From assembly GCA_947491605.1 (NCBI GenBank), contig CANLJW010000044.1:1-7434 (forward strand): a DNA stretch of 7,434 nt. The letters are read 5' to 3'. Below, one piece after another: positions 5,518-7,434 of the stretch (its first letter is position 1; each line of letters begins with the position of its first letter). The stretch is from UBA7398 sp947491605. GTDB lineage: Bacteria > Actinomycetota > Actinomycetes > Nanopelagicales > Nanopelagicaceae. The position numbers were made by a program, and so were the translations under genes. The notes beneath the pieces were generated by a model, which was not told the origin of the DNA, made no database searches, and worked only from the letters and a program-made list of their open reading frames with translations.

Positions 5518-6207
5518 TCAGCCGGTATATCCGTAGACACCTCGAGCTTGGTCACGGATTACATGGCCCGCTTCAAGTTCGATAACTCGTTTTCGCATTT
5601 GATCCACAATTCCAGCGTCGTGAGTAGCCATAACAACTGTGGTGCCATCACGATTAATCCGGTCAAGTAATTTCATAATTCCAACCGAAGTTGCGGGATC
5701 TAAGTTTCCAGTTGGTTCATCAGCAATCAGAATTGCTGGGCGACTTACATAGGCTCTAGCAATCGCCACCCGTTGCTGTTCTCCGCCAGATAACTCTCCA
5801 GGCTTGCGATCTAACTTCTCTTCCAAGCCAACAAGTTCTAAAACCTCTGGGACTTCACGGGCAATTTCTTTCTTTGAATATCCGAGCACGTGCAATGTAA
5901 ACGCTACATTTTCAAAAACTGTTTTGTTATTTAATAATCTAAAGTCTTGAAATACCGTTCCAACTTGGCGACGAAGTTCGGGCACTTTATAATTAGAGAG
6001 CGTGGCAAGGTCTTTACCAGCAACATGAATAATCCCAGATGTGGGTTTCTCTTCCCGTAAAACCAAACGCAAGAATGTTGACTTACCAGATCCGGAAAGT
6101 CCGACTAGGAAAACGAATTCGCCCTTTTCCACATTTAGATCAACCTCACTAAGCGCGGGTTGTTCCGTTTTAGGATAGGACTTGGTGACCTTCTCAAAGC
6201 GAATCAT
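5518..6207 (-). CDS. ftsE: Cell division ATP-binding protein FtsE
   Basis: FtsE is the cytoplasmic ATPase of FtsEX; its ATP cycle drives the FtsX conformational changes that switch on cell-wall hydrolases during division. The 229 residues contain a complete ABC ATPase set: Walker A GLSGSGKST (36-44), Q-loop Q87 in VFQDFRLL, signature LSGGEQQR (139-146), Walker B ILIADEPTGNLD (159-170) with catalytic E164, and the H-loop H196 in MATH. VFQDFRLL and DEPTGNLD are characteristic of the FtsE/LolD-type subgroup, and ftsX immediately downstream settles the assignment as FtsE. The start codon lacks a Shine-Dalgarno sequence. TAAAAT sits 6 nt upstream, so the first gene of this transcript may be leaderless. 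The gap to prfB is 120 nt and holds repeated sequences. Confidence 0.97.
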   Translation of the reverse strand: MIRFEKVTKSYPKTEQPALSEVDLNVEKGEFVFLVGLSGSGKSTFLRLVLREEKPTSGIIHVAGKDLATLSNYKVPELRRQVGTVFQDFRLLNNKTVFENVAFTLHVLGYSKKEIAREVPEVLELVGLEEKLDRKPGELSGGEQQRVAIARAYVSRPAILIADEPTGNLDPATSVGIMKLLDRINRDGTTVVMATHDAGIVDQMRKRVIELEAGHVIRDQARGVYGYTG

Positions 6208-6213
6208 GTGGTC

Positions 6214-6244
6214 ATTTTATGGATATTGCCGCCATACGGGGCAA
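6214..6244 (-). promoter_or_regulatory. Putative leaderless-type promoter of ftsE
   Basis: On the minus strand TAAAAT (6219-6214) is followed by GACCAC and then the ATG at 6207, the same 6-nt spacing as at the other leaderless-type starts. The possible -35 TTGCCC (6244-6239) is 19 nt upstream and weak. An inverted repeat ATTGCC/GGCAAT (6225-6230 and 6240-6245) overlaps the -35 region and could be an operator. Confidence 0.42.
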
Positions 6245-6294
6245 TGAAACTCGGCTATTTTCCTGAGGATATTGCCTAATTACGCGGATATTGC
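6221..6294. repeat. Three copies of the 9-mer GGATATTGC in the prfB-ftsE gap
   Basis: Perfect copies lie at 6221-6229, 6267-6275 and 6286-6294 on the plus strand (GCAATATCC on the coding strand). Offsets are 46 and 19 nt. All three lie inside a 120-nt non-coding gap directly upstream of ftsE, a position that fits regulator binding. No known factor was recognised. Confidence 0.8.
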
Positions 6295-6296
6295 GG

Positions 6297-6306
6297 GAGA
6301 TATCTC
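6297..6306. repeat. 10-bp palindrome GAGATATCTC
   Basis: A perfect palindrome 21 nt downstream of the prfB stop codon in the direction of transcription, beside the third GGATATTGC copy. It is too short and AT-centred for a convincing terminator. A DNA-binding dimer site is possible but unproven. Confidence 0.4.
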
Positions 6307-6327
6307 ACATTTTTAATTAAAAGTAAT

Positions 6328-7431
6328 TTAGCGCTGCGAACGGCGCCATCTAATGCCCGCTTCAATAAATCCATCTAATTCACCATTTAAGACCGCTTGG
6401 GTATTTCCAGTTTCGAAATCAGTGCGGTGGTCTTTAACCATTTGATACGGATGTAATACATAAGAACGAATTTGGTTTCCCCATGATCCGGCATTATCGC
6501 CGCGGAGTGCATCCATCTTCGCCCGATCTTCTTGATGGCGACGTTCTAATAATTTAGATTGCAATACCGCCATTGCAGTTGCACGGTTTTGGATTTGAGA
6601 TCTTTCGTTCTGGCATGAAACCACTATGCCGCTTGGAATATGCGTTATGCGAACTGCAGAATCTGTTGTGTTAACGCCTTGGCCACCCGGGCCAGATGAA
6701 CGATAAACATCTATTCGAATATCTTTTTCATCTATTTCAATATGATCGCTTTGATCAACAACTGGAACAACTTCAACGCCAGCAAAAGATGTATGGCGAC
6801 GGTTTTGGCTATCGAAAGGTGAAATACGAACTAAGCGATGTGTTCCTTGTTCAACCGAAAGTGTTCCATAAGCATAAGGAGCAGCAACTTTAAAAGTAGT
6901 GGATTTAATTCCAGCTTCTTCAGCATAAGAAGTTTCAAGTACTTGGGTCTGATAATCATGGATTTCGCAATAGCGAAGAAACATTCGTGAAACCATTTCC
7001 GCCCAATCGGCAGCATCAACCCCGCCAGCTTCAGAGCGAATTGTTACGAGCGCATCGCGGTGGTCATACTCGCCACTTAATAGAGTTTGAACTTCTAATT
7101 CGCTGATTGCTTTGGCAACCGAGTCCAATTCCTTCCCAGCATCTTCAAGTGCGCTCTGGTCTTCTTCGCCTCTAGCTAATTCAAGTAAAACTGGAAGGTC
7201 ACCTAGGCGTTGTCGTAATGATGAGACTCGATTGATTTCGCTCTGCACTCTCGACAGTTGGCTAGTAACTTTCTGCGCAGCTTCCGGATCGTCCCAAAGG
7301 TTTGGAGCACCAGCAGCTTCTTCTAATTCTTTAGCTGCTATCCGTAATTTCGGAAGATCGATCACTTTTTCAATCGATCCGAGGGTGCCGCTTAGCGCAG
7401 CAATCTCTAACTCAAATTCACGGGCGGCCAT
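6328..7431 (-). CDS. prfB: Peptide chain release factor 2 (RF2)
   Basis: RF2 recognises UGA and UAA stop codons and triggers peptide release on the ribosome. The 367-residue protein shows the stop-codon recognition tripeptide SPF at 204-206, which distinguishes RF2 from RF1. The catalytic GGQ lies at 249-251 within RSSGPGGQGVNTTDSAVR. Other hallmarks are LWDDPE (45-50), GGVDAADWAEM (136-146), SYAEEAGIK and YGTLSVEQGTHRLVRISPF. Length matches actinobacterial RF2, so the gene appears complete. Only 3 nt of upstream sequence are in the window, so its RBS or promoter cannot be assessed. The reading frame is continuous, with no in-frame UGA near codons 24-28. The programmed frameshift used for autoregulation in many bacteria is therefore absent. 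It is followed by ftsE after 120 nt on the same strand. Confidence 0.97.
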   Translation of the reverse strand: MAAREFELEIAALSGTLGSIEKVIDLPKLRIAAKELEEAAGAPNLWDDPEAAQKVTSQLSRVQSEINRVSSLRQRLGDLPVLLELARGEEDQSALEDAGKELDSVAKAISELEVQTLLSGEYDHRDALVTIRSEAGGVDAADWAEMVSRMFLRYCEIHDYQTQVLETSYAEEAGIKSTTFKVAAPYAYGTLSVEQGTHRLVRISPFDSQNRRHTSFAGVEVVPVVDQSDHIEIDEKDIRIDVYRSSGPGGQGVNTTDSAVRITHIPSGIVVSCQNERSQIQNRATAMAVLQSKLLERRHQEDRAKMDALRGDNAGSWGNQIRSYVLHPYQMVKDHRTDFETGNTQAVLNGELDGFIEAGIRWRRSQR

Positions 7432-7434
7432 GGG

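Noticed and set aside
6696..7019. Short frames on both strands within prfB
   Set aside because: They overlap the conserved RF2 core in other frames, and their composition is that of shadow frames.
1..7434. CRISPR array, insertion sequence ends, prophage or conventional tRNA genes
   Set aside because: No regularly spaced repeats, transposase, integrase, terminal inverted repeats or cloverleaf other than the tmRNA tRNA-like domain were found.

Overview
The window looks like a chromosomal segment of a low-to-mid-GC actinobacterium. The RF2, FtsE/FtsX, S41 protease, SmpB and tmRNA sequences all have an actinobacterial character. GC is in the 40s % by eye, and intergenic gaps are 120 nt or less. 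Together these suggest a streamlined lineage such as the freshwater acI group (Nanopelagicales). That placement is inference, not a database result.

Layout. The left edge (1-149, minus) holds the 5' end of a pirin-family gene that runs off the window. It is divergent from a DUF222/HNH-endonuclease (13E12-repeat-like) gene at 253-1572 (+). Two small, unassigned membrane-protein genes follow on the plus strand (1602-1907 and 2000-2245). From about 2315 to the right edge everything is on the minus strand. In transcription order this is prfB (RF2), ftsE, ftsX, an S41 C-terminal processing protease, smpB, and ssrA (tmRNA). The tmRNA spans 2315-2686 and encodes the tag ASTTAADYALAA. There is no gene-free stretch longer than 300 bases.

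How the genes work together. SmpB and tmRNA form the trans-translation ribosome-rescue pair and lie 57 nt apart. RF2 ends translation at UGA/UAA. FtsE (ATPase) and FtsX (membrane subunit) form the division complex that controls cell-wall hydrolases. The S41 protease just downstream of ftsX may act on envelope proteins in the same process (inference).

The most interesting non-coding signal is a recurring start-site architecture. The genes starting at 1602 (+), 2000 (+), 3262 (-, smpB) and 6207 (-, ftsE) each have a TANNNT hexamer exactly 6 nt upstream of the ATG and no Shine-Dalgarno sequence. That is the layout expected for leaderless transcripts. The genes internal to the minus-strand cluster (ftsX, S41 protease) instead have clear Shine-Dalgarno sequences. 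The promoter at 2000 also carries a perfect 11-bp tandem duplication that doubles its -35 element. I do not see a clearly new multi-gene system here; the minus-strand block is a conserved housekeeping cluster.
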